Source of the DNA: JAUWTJ01 sp965603015
GTDB taxonomy: Bacteria > Pseudomonadota > Alphaproteobacteria > M2410
Direction: 5' to 3'
Assembly (NCBI GenBank): GCA_965603015.1
Contig: CBFDBJ010000006.1
Location: 22,873 to 86,872 of the forward strand
DNA length: 64,000 bases
The notes beneath the pieces are model-generated. The model worked only from the letters and a program-made list of their open reading frames with translations. It ran no database searches and was not told the origin of the DNA. Within the stretch, counting starts at the first letter, position 1, and each line of letters opens with the position of its first letter. Below are positions 8,184-16,026 of the stretch, piece after piece. The position numbers were made by a program, and so were the translations under genes.

Positions 8184-8582
8184 ATGACCAAAACCCTCAA
8201 AGGCCGCTGTGCCTGCGGCACCGTCACGTTCACGGCGACCCCGGAAGACTTCTGGGTCTGCTATTGCCATTGCAATGACTGCAAGAAGGCGACCGGCGCC
8301 CCGGTCTCGACCTATGTCGGCGTCAAACTGGCCGATGTCGTGTTTCAGGGCACGCCAAAGAAGTTTGCCACCTCGCAAGGCGTCAAACGCGCATGGTGCG
8401 AAAGATGCGGCACGCCTGTCTCCTATGAAAGCGTCCGCTGGCCCGATGAAATCCATTTCCACATCGGAATTTTTGATCACCCCGAAGCGCTGGAGCCGAC
8501 GGGGCATGTCTATACGAAAGAACAGCTGCCCTGGCTCAGGATTGACGATGATCTTCCGAAGTCGCGGGAGCCGGGGAATTGA
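8184..8582 (+). CDS. GFA/CENP-V domain zinc protein
   Basis: Member of the glutathione-dependent formaldehyde-activating (GFA) family, small zinc proteins of the Mss4-like fold. Zinc ligands are visible: Cys9 and Cys11 in GRCACGTVTF, Cys26, Cys28, Cys30 and Cys33 in CYCHCNDC, and Cys72 and Cys75 in WCERCG. The end segment HVYTKEQLPWLRIDDDLP is the family's usual C-terminus. Length 132 aa is normal. True formaldehyde-glutathione chemistry is shown for only some members, so the substrate is unknown. It is a lone gene bounded on both sides by palindromic repeat copies (8052-8160 and 8591-8694). A second GFA gene lies at 55144. Confidence 0.88.
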   Translation: MTKTLKGRCACGTVTFTATPEDFWVCYCHCNDCKKATGAPVSTYVGVKLADVVFQGTPKKFATSQGVKRAWCERCGTPVSYESVRWPDEIHFHIGIFDHPEALEPTGHVYTKEQLPWLRIDDDLPKSREPGN

Positions 8583-8590
8583 GATCTCCT

Positions 8591-8694
8591 GTCATCCTCG
8601 GGCCACGCGTAGCGTGGAGCCGGGGATCCATTGCTGCAGATTTAGAAATTGAAGCATGGATCCCCGGCTCGACCTGCGGTCGCCCGAGGATGAC
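8591..8694. repeat. Dispersed palindromic repeat, copy 2 (full inverted unit)
   Basis: A near-perfect mirror unit: GTCATCCTCGGGC (8591-8603) faces GCCCGAGGATGAC (8682-8694), and inside it GAGCCGGGGATCCA (8617-8630) faces TGGATCCCCGGCTC (8657-8670). Between outer and inner arms lie small hairpins, CACGC-GTA-GCGTG (8604-8616) and GACC-TGC-GGTC (8671-8681). It ends 15 bp from the stop of the GIY-YIG gene. Confidence 0.85.
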
Positions 8695-8709
8695 AATGAG
8701 TGGGGGTAC

Positions 8710-9000
8710 TCATACAAACATTCCTTCATAGAGATCGTTCCATCCAGGGTTTCCCCTTTCAATCAGGTTGATCTTGTATTCACGGTTCCATTTCTTGAGT
8801 TTCTTTTCCCTGTTAAGCGCGGAGTGAACGTCTGAACACTGTTCGATGTGAACCAGCCTTGTTATATCGTAGCGACTGGTAAAACCTCCTCCGATATTGT
8901 TACGGTGTTGCCAGACCCGTCTCTGAATATTGCCTGTAACGCCTACATAAAGAGTCCCTCGCTTGCCGCTGGCCATGATGTACACGTAGTACGTCTTCAT
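8710..9000 (-). CDS. GIY-YIG domain protein (COG2827-like single-domain endonuclease)
   Basis: A 96-residue single-domain member of the GIY-YIG nuclease superfamily. Seen: YYVYIMASGKRGTLYVGVTGN, equal to the GIY...YIG strands (here YVY and YVG), then RRVWQHRN with the conserved Arg, and a Glu-containing helix HSALNREKKLKKW followed by a C-terminal NPGWNDLYEGM, typical of this small predicted-endonuclease group. ATG 9000 is preferred over GTG 9009 because AAGG lies about ten bases upstream. Function in the cell is unknown for this group. The gene is closely flanked by matching palindromic repeat copies (8591-8694 downstream, 9019-9058 upstream). Confidence 0.85.
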   Translation of the reverse strand: MKTYYVYIMASGKRGTLYVGVTGNIQRRVWQHRNNIGGGFTSRYDITRLVHIEQCSDVHSALNREKKLKKWNREYKINLIERGNPGWNDLYEGMFV

Positions 9001-9018
9001 ACTATCCACACCTTCATT

Positions 9019-9058
9019 GTCATCCTCGGGCCGGTCGTAGACCGGAGCCGGGGATCCA
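9019..9058. repeat. Dispersed palindromic repeat, copy 3 (half unit)
   Basis: GTCATCCTCGGGC (9019-9031), hairpin CGGTC-GTA-GACCG (9032-9044) and GAGCCGGGGATCCA (9045-9058). The two outer blocks are identical to copy 2, while both sides of the hairpin stem differ and still pair. It begins 18 bp upstream of the GIY-YIG start and lacks the mirror half. Confidence 0.85.
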
Positions 9059-9089
9059 TGCCATGCACACCGATCTCACCGCTGTAACT

Positions 9090-10271
9090 CTACAAAAAAC
9101 TCATTTGGTCCCCGACCTGCGGCGGCGGTTTGAACTGCGTCACATCAAGCGTTGTGGTCAGCTCGTTGAGCCCGAGCCGCCGGGCCGCCATGCGGAACCT
9201 GAGACCGAGCTGGGCGGCATAGGGACCTTTGCCCTTCATGCGTTGGCCCCATGTGGCGTCATAATCCTTGCCGCCGCGCATGTCGCGGATGAGAGAAAGG
9301 ACATGCGCCGCGCGGTCCGGATAGTGTTCCTCGAGCCATTCGCGGAACAGATCCTTGATCTCGAGCGGCATGCGCAAAACGATATAGCCCGCCGAGCGCG
9401 CCCCGGCCCCGGCGGCACGAGCCAGGATCGCCTCGATCTCCGCATCATTGAGCGCCGGGATTAGCGGCGCGGCCATGACGCCGGTCGGTATACCCGCCTG
9501 TGACAATAGTTTGATCGTATCGAGGCGGCGTTCCGGCGTTGCCGCGCGCGGCTCCATGCGGCGGGCCAGCTGCCGGTCCAGAGTGGTAATCGACAGCGCC
9601 ACTTTCACCAGACCCCGTTCTGCCATCGGTCCGAGGATATCAATGTCGCGGGTGATGAGCGCCGACTTGGTAACAATGGCGACCGGGTGACGGTGCGCTG
9701 CCAGCACCTGCAAAATCGAGCGGGTAATCTTGCGGGTGCGCTCGATCGGCTGATAGGGGTCCGTGTTGGTCCCCATGGCGATGACCCGGGGCTCATAGCG
9801 CGGATGGCGCAGCTCCTTGTCGAGCAGCATCGCCGCATTCGGTTTCATGTAGAGTTTGGATTCAAAGTCGAGCCCCGGCGACAGGCCCAGATAGGCGTGG
9901 GTCGGCCGCGCGAAACAATAGACGCAGCCATGCTCACAACCCCGGTAGGGATTGATCGACCGGTCAAACGAAATGTCCGGCGACTGGTTGCGCGTGATGA
10001 TCGTCCGGCTGGCGTCGCGAATGACCGAGGTGCGCAGCGGCGTCGGCGCCTCATCAAGATTGCCCCAGCCATCGTCGGTCAGAACCTTGGTGAACCGGTC
10101 ATAGCGCCCCGACGCATTGGAGTGCGATCCTCGTCCACGGCCTGAACCCGGGCGGGCCGTTGGCTGGGCCGGTTCAGTTGCCACGTCAACAGCGGGTTCG
10201 CCATACTCTGACCCGTTTACCGCCAGCTTCCCGACCGCATCATTCGCCTTGTCCATCCATCGTTTCTTCAT
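9090..10271 (-). CDS. Radical SAM protein, PA0069/SplB-like
   Basis: A radical S-adenosylmethionine enzyme of the PA0069 family, distantly related to spore photoproduct lyase SplB. The cluster motif is Cys112-x3-Cys116-x2-Cys119 (GCEHGCVYCFARPTH), following the family's NPYRGC lead. Later blocks ESKLYMKPNAA, MGTNTDPYQPIERT and TRKITRSILQVL are also typical, and the C-terminus carries LRMPLEIKDLFREWLEEH. Length 393 aa. The reaction is not known for this family. It begins at ATG 10271 with a weak CCCGGG ribosome site. No operon partner: the S41 peptidase gene upstream ends 83 bp away, and repeat copy 3 lies beyond its stop. Confidence 0.88.
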   Translation of the reverse strand: MKKRWMDKANDAVGKLAVNGSEYGEPAVDVATEPAQPTARPGSGRGRGSHSNASGRYDRFTKVLTDDGWGNLDEAPTPLRTSVIRDASRTIITRNQSPDISFDRSINPYRGCEHGCVYCFARPTHAYLGLSPGLDFESKLYMKPNAAMLLDKELRHPRYEPRVIAMGTNTDPYQPIERTRKITRSILQVLAAHRHPVAIVTKSALITRDIDILGPMAERGLVKVALSITTLDRQLARRMEPRAATPERRLDTIKLLSQAGIPTGVMAAPLIPALNDAEIEAILARAAGAGARSAGYIVLRMPLEIKDLFREWLEEHYPDRAAHVLSLIRDMRGGKDYDATWGQRMKGKGPYAAQLGLRFRMAARRLGLNELTTTLDVTQFKPPPQVGDQMSFL

Positions 10272-10354
10272 CCCGGGAGTATATACAGGAGTAGGAACAA
10301 ATCAAGAACATTGAGTCACTATCAGCTACCGGCCGTGAGAGACCGCGCCGGAAA

Positions 10355-11662
10355 TCAAAAGGTCTCTCGATTGCCATCGGGATAAAGCAGCTCGAGGACG
10401 CGGGAATTGTTTTTGTCCGTCATGAAAATAAGCTGCGGTGCGTTGCGGCCCTCCGCCTGAAAAACACTCTCGCTCAGCGGCGCAAGCTTTGACTTCGCCC
10501 TGGCCGGGTCCTCGAACAGCAAACCATCTGTCGATAATGTGATCCTGGCGCTTCCATAGCGTCCGACGAAAGCTTTGAGATCGCCGTTGCTCAAATGGAC
10601 GGGCTCATAGAGAGCCCTGGCACGATGTAGATGATAGGCGAGCTGGTTCTTGCGGCGACCCGACGCCTCGCGATGAAGCGATGTCAGTGCTTCAACGTGG
10701 GCCCGCTCCAGGGCGTCTTCTTCCGGCACCTCGATATCCGGGCGAATGCCGACGCCCTCCCAGTTGGTTCCGGTTTCAGGATGGACCGGACGACCGACCG
10801 AAACGGCAAGGCGAAAGCCGGGCTCAATACTTTTGTGTTCAATGAAATGCGCTGCCCCGGCGGTCGTCTCGCCAATCGTCGTGCCGCCAATGGTCGCGCC
10901 GAAGTCCAGAAGATCAGCCGTATAGATGAAATCCTCCGCAGCCGACGCCGTGCGCGAACTTGTCAGGATGTAGAGCGGCTTGTCGCGACAATCCAGAGTG
11001 CCCGGGGCGCGCTCTGTGAACGACGGCTTGCGCTCCCCCGGGGTGTCTTCATAATACATCACGAGGGTCGGCTCGGCGAAAAAGCATGACTGCAAAAGCC
11101 GCACCGCATCCGAGGCGCCGCCGCGATTGTCGCGAAAGTCAAGGATCAGGGCATCGCTGGAGCGCAGCACAAGCAGCGCCGCGACCATACTTTCCCTGGC
11201 CGCCGGGCTGTCATGAAAACCATCAAGCTTGAGAAGGCCGATATTACCACTCAGAAACTGAACGGTGCGAACGCCTTGATCGACTGGTTCGCCGGACGCA
11301 GCACCAGCCGCGACGGGCACAGTCGGCGCCCATTTCAAAGACACATGTCGATCCCCGGAGATCTCAAACAGCAACGAGGAGGCCTCACGCGCAAAGATCA
11401 TCGGCGATGTGTAGGCCACGCGCGCTCGCGATGCAGGTGATCGCAGCGCCGCTGCAATATCGCGGCCGCGTGCCGAATCCAGATAGTCCTGTTCGATAGC
11501 GCCTGCGACGTCAGATAAAATCTGTAGGCGATCTTTTCGTGACAGCTCAAGGGTGAGGCCCGGCGCGCCAGCCTCGCTTGCCCGGGCAGATTCAACAGAC
11601 CAGGCGGCGATGAGCGAGACGCTCAATACGGCTATTCGAAACAATTGTACCGGATGGATCAC
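10355..11662 (-). CDS. Exported S41-family (tail-specific-like) peptidase
   Basis: Predicted secreted serine peptidase of family S41. I place the start at GTG 11662, which follows GGGAGG with good spacing; longer ATG frames upstream have no ribosome site. The first 28 residues form a signal peptide ending SARA before SEAG. The core has ALILDFRDNRGGASDAVRLL, then LYILTSSRTASAAEDFIYT, where the Ser after TA is the likely nucleophile, then GETTAGAAHF and NWEGVGIRPDIEVP. There is no obvious PDZ domain, and an extra C-terminal 100 residues follow the catalytic part. This places it with the IRBP/C-terminal-processing-like group rather than with classical CtpA. Substrate unknown. Confidence 0.85.
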   Translation of the reverse strand: MIHPVQLFRIAVLSVSLIAAWSVESARASEAGAPGLTLELSRKDRLQILSDVAGAIEQDYLDSARGRDIAAALRSPASRARVAYTSPMIFAREASSLLFEISGDRHVSLKWAPTVPVAAGAASGEPVDQGVRTVQFLSGNIGLLKLDGFHDSPAARESMVAALLVLRSSDALILDFRDNRGGASDAVRLLQSCFFAEPTLVMYYEDTPGERKPSFTERAPGTLDCRDKPLYILTSSRTASAAEDFIYTADLLDFGATIGGTTIGETTAGAAHFIEHKSIEPGFRLAVSVGRPVHPETGTNWEGVGIRPDIEVPEEDALERAHVEALTSLHREASGRRKNQLAYHLHRARALYEPVHLSNGDLKAFVGRYGSARITLSTDGLLFEDPARAKSKLAPLSESVFQAEGRNAPQLIFMTDKNNSRVLELLYPDGNRETF

Positions 11663-11834
11663 TCCGAACGCCTCCCACTCAATTTTTCTGATGTTACCAT
11701 GCCCGGGCCGCGCATCAAGGCATTGAACCTGCAAGGGCAGGAAATTCTGCAGTAGCGCCCGTTTTCATTAACTTGATCCTCAAGGTGGCGTGAGATAAAA
11801 GGCCCTGTGGCCCTGAAACCTGCGGAGATCTTGC

Positions 11835-12572
11835 ATGACCATCGACAATGACGACCAACTTGCGGCCTTGAAGGAAGTCGGCCGCATCGTGCGCGAGACC
11901 ATCGATCTCATGCAGTTGGCGGTCAGACCCGGCATCACGACCCGTGAGCTCGATGAGCTGGGTGCGAAAAATCTTGCCCGCGAAGGCGCGACCTCGGCGC
12001 CGCAACTGGCCTACAATTTCCCGTCGGCCACATGCATCTCGGTCAACGACGAAGTCGCCCACGGCATTGCCGGCGACCGTGTTCTCGAAAATGGCGACAT
12101 CATCAATATCGACGTCTCGGCAGAAAAGAACGGATATTTCGGCGACTCAGGTCGCTCGATGCCAGTTGGCGCGGGGCACGATGATCTTGAAAAACTCTGT
12201 ATGGATACAAAGACCGCGCTGCGCAAGGCGATCTATACCTGCACGGCGGGCCAGAGGATCAACGCCATTGGGCGGGCCGTTGAAAAGGAAGCCGCCCGCG
12301 GCGGTTACACGGTCATTCCCGATCTTTGCGGCCACGGCGTCGGCGCCTCGATCCATGAGGAGCCGCAGGTCTTCAACACTTACGTGAAGGAAGCGCGCGA
12401 AAAACTTGGCCGCGGTCTGGTCATGACCATCGAACCTTTTTTCACCCACGGCATCGGCGAGATCTATGAAGCCGACGACGGCTGGACCCTCAAAACCACC
12501 GACGGCGCCATCGCCGCCCAGTTTGAGCATTCCTTCGTCGTCACCAAAGGTCAGCCGATTATCCTGACTTGA
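11835..12572 (+). CDS. map: Methionine aminopeptidase type I
   Basis: Removes the initiator methionine from new proteins. All metal and catalytic residues are in place: His76 (EVAHGI), Asp93 and Asp104 (NIDVSAEKNGYFGDSG), His167 (CGHGVG), Glu200 (MTIEPFF) and Glu231 (EHS). Length 245 aa, with no N-terminal zinc finger, fits bacterial type I enzymes. Start ATG 11835. It stands alone between a divergent peptidase gene and repeat copy 4. Many Alphaproteobacteria carry more than one map gene, so this may be a second copy; the ENGYF/DSGRSM region differs slightly from the usual DGWHGDTSRM block. Confidence 0.95.
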   Translation: MTIDNDDQLAALKEVGRIVRETIDLMQLAVRPGITTRELDELGAKNLAREGATSAPQLAYNFPSATCISVNDEVAHGIAGDRVLENGDIINIDVSAEKNGYFGDSGRSMPVGAGHDDLEKLCMDTKTALRKAIYTCTAGQRINAIGRAVEKEAARGGYTVIPDLCGHGVGASIHEEPQVFNTYVKEAREKLGRGLVMTIEPFFTHGIGEIYEADDGWTLKTTDGAIAAQFEHSFVVTKGQPIILT

Positions 12573-12587
12573 TTGTCTCATTTCAGT

Positions 12588-12724
12588 GTCGTCCTCGAGC
12601 CGCCGACAGGCGGAATCGGGGACCTTCTCTCGGCATGAACACACTTCCAGAAGATCCCCCCTCTCAGGTGTGCTCTGCACGCCTTGCCGGGCAAAAGGAC
12701 CGCGCTTTGCGCGCCGAGGATGAC
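12588..12724. repeat. Dispersed palindromic repeat, copy 4 (diverged)
   Basis: Opens with GTCGTCCTCGAGC (12588-12600) and closes with GCGCCGAGGATGAC (12711-12724). Near each end there is a perfect hairpin, CCGCC-GACA-GGCGG (12600-12613) and CGCGC-TTT-GCGCG (12701-12713). It occupies most of the gap between map and the hydrolase gene at 12797. Confidence 0.7.
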
Positions 12725-12796
12725 ATCGATGGGGTGGGCTTGACCCGCACCGTCCCGCCTCATACGCTTCCCCCAAAGCAAAACAGGAGGAAACCA

Positions 12797-13537
12797 ATGC
12801 CGTTTGCCACGCACGAAGGTGACAAGATCCACTATCAGGTCTATGGCGACGGCCCGCCGCTGATCATTCACCACGGGCTCTTCTCCTCGGCGGCATCGCT
12901 CGCCTACCCGCAATTTGTCGAGGCCGTTTCAGACGCTTTCCAGATGATCTTCATTGACTCGCTTGGCCACGGTGAAAGCGACATGCAGGACGACCCGAGC
13001 CATTACACGGCCGAGCACAGGGCAGGGGATATCGTCGCCGTGCTTGATGATCTGGGCATCGATCAGGCCAGTTATTTCGGCTATTCCATGGGCGGCTGGC
13101 TTGGCACGGCCATGGCTCGATACGCGCCGGAGCGTCTCGCCGCGCTGTGCATCGCCGGCTGGCCTGTCGAGCGCCCGTCCCACCCGGAACTGGCAGGCAT
13201 GGACCCGGATGAAGTCTGGGCCACCGTTAAACGCGGGCTCTTCTTCACCAACCAGAAGGAATTTTCCCAGCTCAATGAGCGCACCGAACAATCGGTGCGC
13301 AATTGCCTCGAAGCCATCGCCGACAACGATGGTGCGCTGGAAGCCGTCACCGCGCTTCACTGTCCGGTGATGATGGTCTGCGGCGAAGACGACACGATGT
13401 TTGAGGCGGCACAGGCCTCCGCCGAAAAACTTAAAGTCCCGTTCCTGCCCGTTCCCGGCGACCACGGACAGGCCATCAATCAAAACCTCGGCTTCTACTT
13501 CCCGCAAGTCGCGGATTTCTTTTTGGGGGAAGGGTGA
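12797..13537 (+). CDS. Alpha/beta hydrolase
   Basis: A 246-residue cytoplasmic alpha/beta-fold hydrolase. The start is ATG 12797, directly after AGGAGGAAACC; longer frames run back through the repeat element and are artefacts. Oxyanion loop HHGLFSS, strand DSLGHGESD, nucleophile elbow GYSMGG with the catalytic Ser, a cap-like region rich in Trp and Glu, then the acid on VCGEDDTMFE and the base His in PGDHGQAI. This matches the esterase/lactonase/haloperoxidase-like group with no lid of special type. Substrate cannot be read from sequence. No operon partner; the next gene is convergent and ends 31 bp away. Confidence 0.88.
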   Translation: MPFATHEGDKIHYQVYGDGPPLIIHHGLFSSAASLAYPQFVEAVSDAFQMIFIDSLGHGESDMQDDPSHYTAEHRAGDIVAVLDDLGIDQASYFGYSMGGWLGTAMARYAPERLAALCIAGWPVERPSHPELAGMDPDEVWATVKRGLFFTNQKEFSQLNERTEQSVRNCLEAIADNDGALEAVTALHCPVMMVCGEDDTMFEAAQASAEKLKVPFLPVPGDHGQAINQNLGFYFPQVADFFLGEG

Positions 13538-13568
13538 GAATGAGTGCAGATACGGACATGTTGACCGG

Positions 13569-14612
13569 TCATCTATTCCAAAACGAAAATGACAAGGCAA
13601 AATGTCTTCCGAAAAGCCAAATGACATAGAGGACAAGTCCGACATTCAACGTAGCCGCGACTAATGTCGGCCACTGGCTATGGTCAATCAACAAGTAAAC
13701 GACTGCGAATGAAAAACCACCGAAGAACTGCCATCCATACGTTACTCTTGAGAGAGCGGCGGATATACTAAACCCGGGTCCAGGGTCCCAAAACGGGAGC
13801 CGGTTCAATAATGTCGGTAACAAGATGTTCCAAAGAAATAGAGGTGCCAATCGCATCTCTATTGGTGAACTTGATTGGAACCCAAAATGAATATTGAGAG
13901 ATAAATGCGCTGATATGAGCGCAATGGTCAAGAGTGCTACTGCAGGTGATACCAGAGCGAGTGTTATCGCGCGCAATATGCGTCGAACAATGCCGCGACT
14001 ATGATTACCTAAAGCTAAACCGAGTAGGATGCCGCCAAGTCCGCTAGCAACGACTATCAGGATAGTTCGGGCGATGAGTTCATCAGTCATAATTTCAGAT
14101 GGCTCTATGACTGCCCCAACAACGACCGCATGGATAACCAGTGCTGAAAAGTAGAACACAGCAATGGTGAGTGGAATGAGGATGAGTGACGCCAATAAGC
14201 GCGAGACGTCAACCCAGCCATTGTTGGCTGTCTGCTCACCGTAGTGATCTTCTTCCGCCGACCTTCCATGGAGTATAATAAAAAAACCCAGGACGATCGT
14301 AGTTAGGAGGAAAGTCGGAATGGCCTGGTCTCCCCCATGAAAGATGATACCTTCCACGAACGCGCCATAAAATGAATAGAGAAAAAGGTGAGCAAAGACG
14401 TACGACGTGTAAGGAGAGCTAAAATAGACGGGCGGAAATGGTTCGTACTCATCCTTCAGTCGGATAAGTAAATACCAGGTCCCGGTCTCGAGGATGAGAG
14501 GAGGGATCATTAGTACCCAGAGGCCCAAATGTTTGGCCGCGAGATAAATCGACAATGCCGCACTTATTGCCAAGACATTCCAACCCACTGCTAATTTTGT
14601 ATGGTAGCTCAT
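13569..14612 (-). CDS. Multi-pass membrane protein of unknown function
   Basis: A 347-residue protein with about nine hydrophobic segments (for example LAISAALSIYLAA, TFLLTTIVLGFFII, LASLILIPLTIAVFYF, TILIVVASGLGGILLGLAL, FGGFSFAVVYLLI) and short polar loops. I recognise no family. Two loops stand out: RLKDEYEPFPPVYFSSPYTSYVFAHL and the strongly polar HGRSAEEDHYGEQTANNGW. Base composition is visibly more AT-rich than its neighbours and codon use is less GC-biased, which suggests recent transfer. It is convergent with the hydrolase at 12797 and divergent from the HAD frame at 14685. Confidence 0.7.
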   Translation of the reverse strand: MSYHTKLAVGWNVLAISAALSIYLAAKHLGLWVLMIPPLILETGTWYLLIRLKDEYEPFPPVYFSSPYTSYVFAHLFLYSFYGAFVEGIIFHGGDQAIPTFLLTTIVLGFFIILHGRSAEEDHYGEQTANNGWVDVSRLLASLILIPLTIAVFYFSALVIHAVVVGAVIEPSEIMTDELIARTILIVVASGLGGILLGLALGNHSRGIVRRILRAITLALVSPAVALLTIALISAHLSLNIHFGFQSSSPIEMRLAPLFLWNILLPTLLNRLPFWDPGPGFSISAALSRVTYGWQFFGGFSFAVVYLLIDHSQWPTLVAATLNVGLVLYVIWLFGRHFALSFSFWNR

Positions 14613-14684
14613 TGGAAATCCGCGAGTGCCTTTATCTTGTAAGTTACTGTAGGTTACATCATTTCAACCCTCGGGAGAAATAAA

Positions 14685-15296
14685 ATCGTTTGTACAGTCC
14701 CCATCCTCGCCCTCGACGTTGACGGCGTCATCATCGATGGTTTTCCGCGCAATCGTTGGGATCAGACCCTTGAGGCTGATCTCGGGATTAGTCCGGTGCG
14801 ATTGACGCAAGAGTTTTTCAAGCCACACTGGGATGAGATCATGCGCGGGGCAAAGCCGGTAGAGCCGCCGCTGACGGCGTTTCTGCAAGAGTGCGGCAGC
14901 GCGGTCACCACGGCGCAGTTCATCGCCTATTGGCATGGCAACGATGCCAATGTTCAGCATCATGTGATTGAGGCCGCCCTGTCCTGGCAGTCCCGCACCG
15001 GCGGCCGCCTTGCCCTGGCGACCAATCAGGACCATACACGGGCAAAATACCTGAGAGAGGATCTGGGGTTTGGCAAACATTTTGAGACGATGATTGTGTC
15101 ATGTCAGATTGGCGCCGCAAAGCCGGAGCCGGAGTATTTTCAGAAGGCGGATGACCTTTTAAAACGGGTGCCGGGCGGGCAGGTGATCTTTCTCGATGAT
15201 ATGGAGGTCAATATAATCGCCGCAAAGGCCCATGGCTGGACCGCGCATCACGTCGAGAGTATTGCTCACGGCGTGGAGATACTGCGGGGGCTTTAA
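14685..15296 (+). CDS. HAD-superfamily hydrolase with no standard start codon before its catalytic motif
   Basis: The frame reads IVCTVPILALDVDGVIIDG from 14685, giving the HAD nucleophile motif DVDG, then LALATNQ (motif II), a Lys in GAAKPEPEYF (motif III) and VIFLDDMEVNI (motif IV), so all four HAD motifs are intact across about 203 residues. In-frame ATG, GTG, TTG or CTG codons are absent between the upstream TAA at 14640-14642 and the motif; the first standard start in frame is GTG 14796, which would remove motif I. GGGAG at 14673-14677 stands seven bases before ATC 14685, so an ATC start is conceivable. Alternatives are a sequencing error or a dead gene. Coordinates here use the ATC. Confidence 0.7.
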   Translation: MVCTVPILALDVDGVIIDGFPRNRWDQTLEADLGISPVRLTQEFFKPHWDEIMRGAKPVEPPLTAFLQECGSAVTTAQFIAYWHGNDANVQHHVIEAALSWQSRTGGRLALATNQDHTRAKYLREDLGFGKHFETMIVSCQIGAAKPEPEYFQKADDLLKRVPGGQVIFLDDMEVNIIAAKAHGWTAHHVESIAHGVEILRGL

Positions 15297-15309
15297 TCCT
15301 CCCCTCATA

Positions 15310-15394
15310 GTCATCCCGTGGCTTGACCACGGGATCCAGGGTTTCAGATGTTGAGGGTTCCGCACTGGATACCGGTGTCGAGCACCGGTATGAC
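15310..15394. repeat. Dispersed palindromic repeat, copy 5
   Basis: GTCATCCCGTGG-CTTGA-CCACGGGAT forms the left hairpin and ATACCGGTG-TCGAG-CACCGGTATGAC the right one; CCAG and CTGGAT are the inner inverted blocks. It sits 14 bp after the HAD stop and 23 bp from the end of moaB, between two convergent genes, where it could also act as a bidirectional transcription stop. Confidence 0.75.
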
Positions 15395-15417
15395 GAATAT
15401 TCTATTTGTTTCGTCCG

Positions 15418-15963
15418 TTACAGCTCTTCATGTTCCCTGAGCCGCGGCATCATCTCGACAAAATTGCACGGCTTGAGACGATAATCGAGTTGCCATTTCA
15501 GGATCCCGTCCCAGCCGTCCTTGACGGCGCCGGTTGAGCCCGGCAGGCAGAACAAATAGGTGCCTTTGGCAACGCCGGCGCAGGCGCGTGACAACATGGT
15601 CGAGGTGCCGATCTTGTCGAAAGAGATCTGGTGAAACACGTGGGAAAATCCGTCGATTTCCTTTTCGAACAGCGGCCGGAAGGCTTCCACCGTCACATCG
15701 CGGCCGGTCAGGCCGGTGCCGCCGGTGGAAATCACCACGTCTATTTCCGGATCATCAATCCAGCCTTTTACCAGACTCTGTATCTTGCCGACATCGTCGC
15801 GGATGATCTGCCGGTCCGCCAACTTGTGGTCAGCTTCTTCCAGGCGGTCCGTCAGGGTGTCGCCGGATTTATCCTCTGCCAGCGTTCTTGTGTCTGACAC
15901 GGTAAGGACAGCAATATTGAGTGGCTTGAATTCGCGTGAGGTGTTCAGGCGGTCAGCAAACAT
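15418..15963 (-). CDS. moaB: Molybdenum cofactor biosynthesis protein MoaB
   Basis: MoaB/MogA-type protein acting in molybdopterin handling (adenylylation of molybdopterin by homologues). Key blocks: LNIAVLTVSDTRTLAEDKSGD, DVVISTGGTGLTGRDVTVEA with the TGGTG loop, TMLSRACAGVAKGTYLFCLPGSTGAVKDGWDGIL. Length 181 aa is normal for MoaB and too short for MoeA. Start ATG 15963 follows GGGAGAG. It lies directly downstream of the slt gene on the same strand, with a 63 bp gap. No other molybdopterin genes are in the window. Confidence 0.95.
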   Translation of the reverse strand: MFADRLNTSREFKPLNIAVLTVSDTRTLAEDKSGDTLTDRLEEADHKLADRQIIRDDVGKIQSLVKGWIDDPEIDVVISTGGTGLTGRDVTVEAFRPLFEKEIDGFSHVFHQISFDKIGTSTMLSRACAGVAKGTYLFCLPGSTGAVKDGWDGILKWQLDYRLKPCNFVEMMPRLREHEEL

Positions 15964-16026
15964 AGGTAGCTCTCCCTTGAGTGTTTGGGCCCTTTATAGG
16001 GCGGCCCGGGAGATTTGCAAATGCGA

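Noticed and set aside
8184..8582. GFA gene as part of the repeat element
   Set aside because: The gene lies between repeat copies, but both are ordinary intergenic copies and a second GFA gene at 55144 has none, so a link is not supported.
12569..12796. N-terminal extension of the hydrolase frame
   Set aside because: It crosses repeat copy 4, while ATG 12797 has a perfect AGGAGG.
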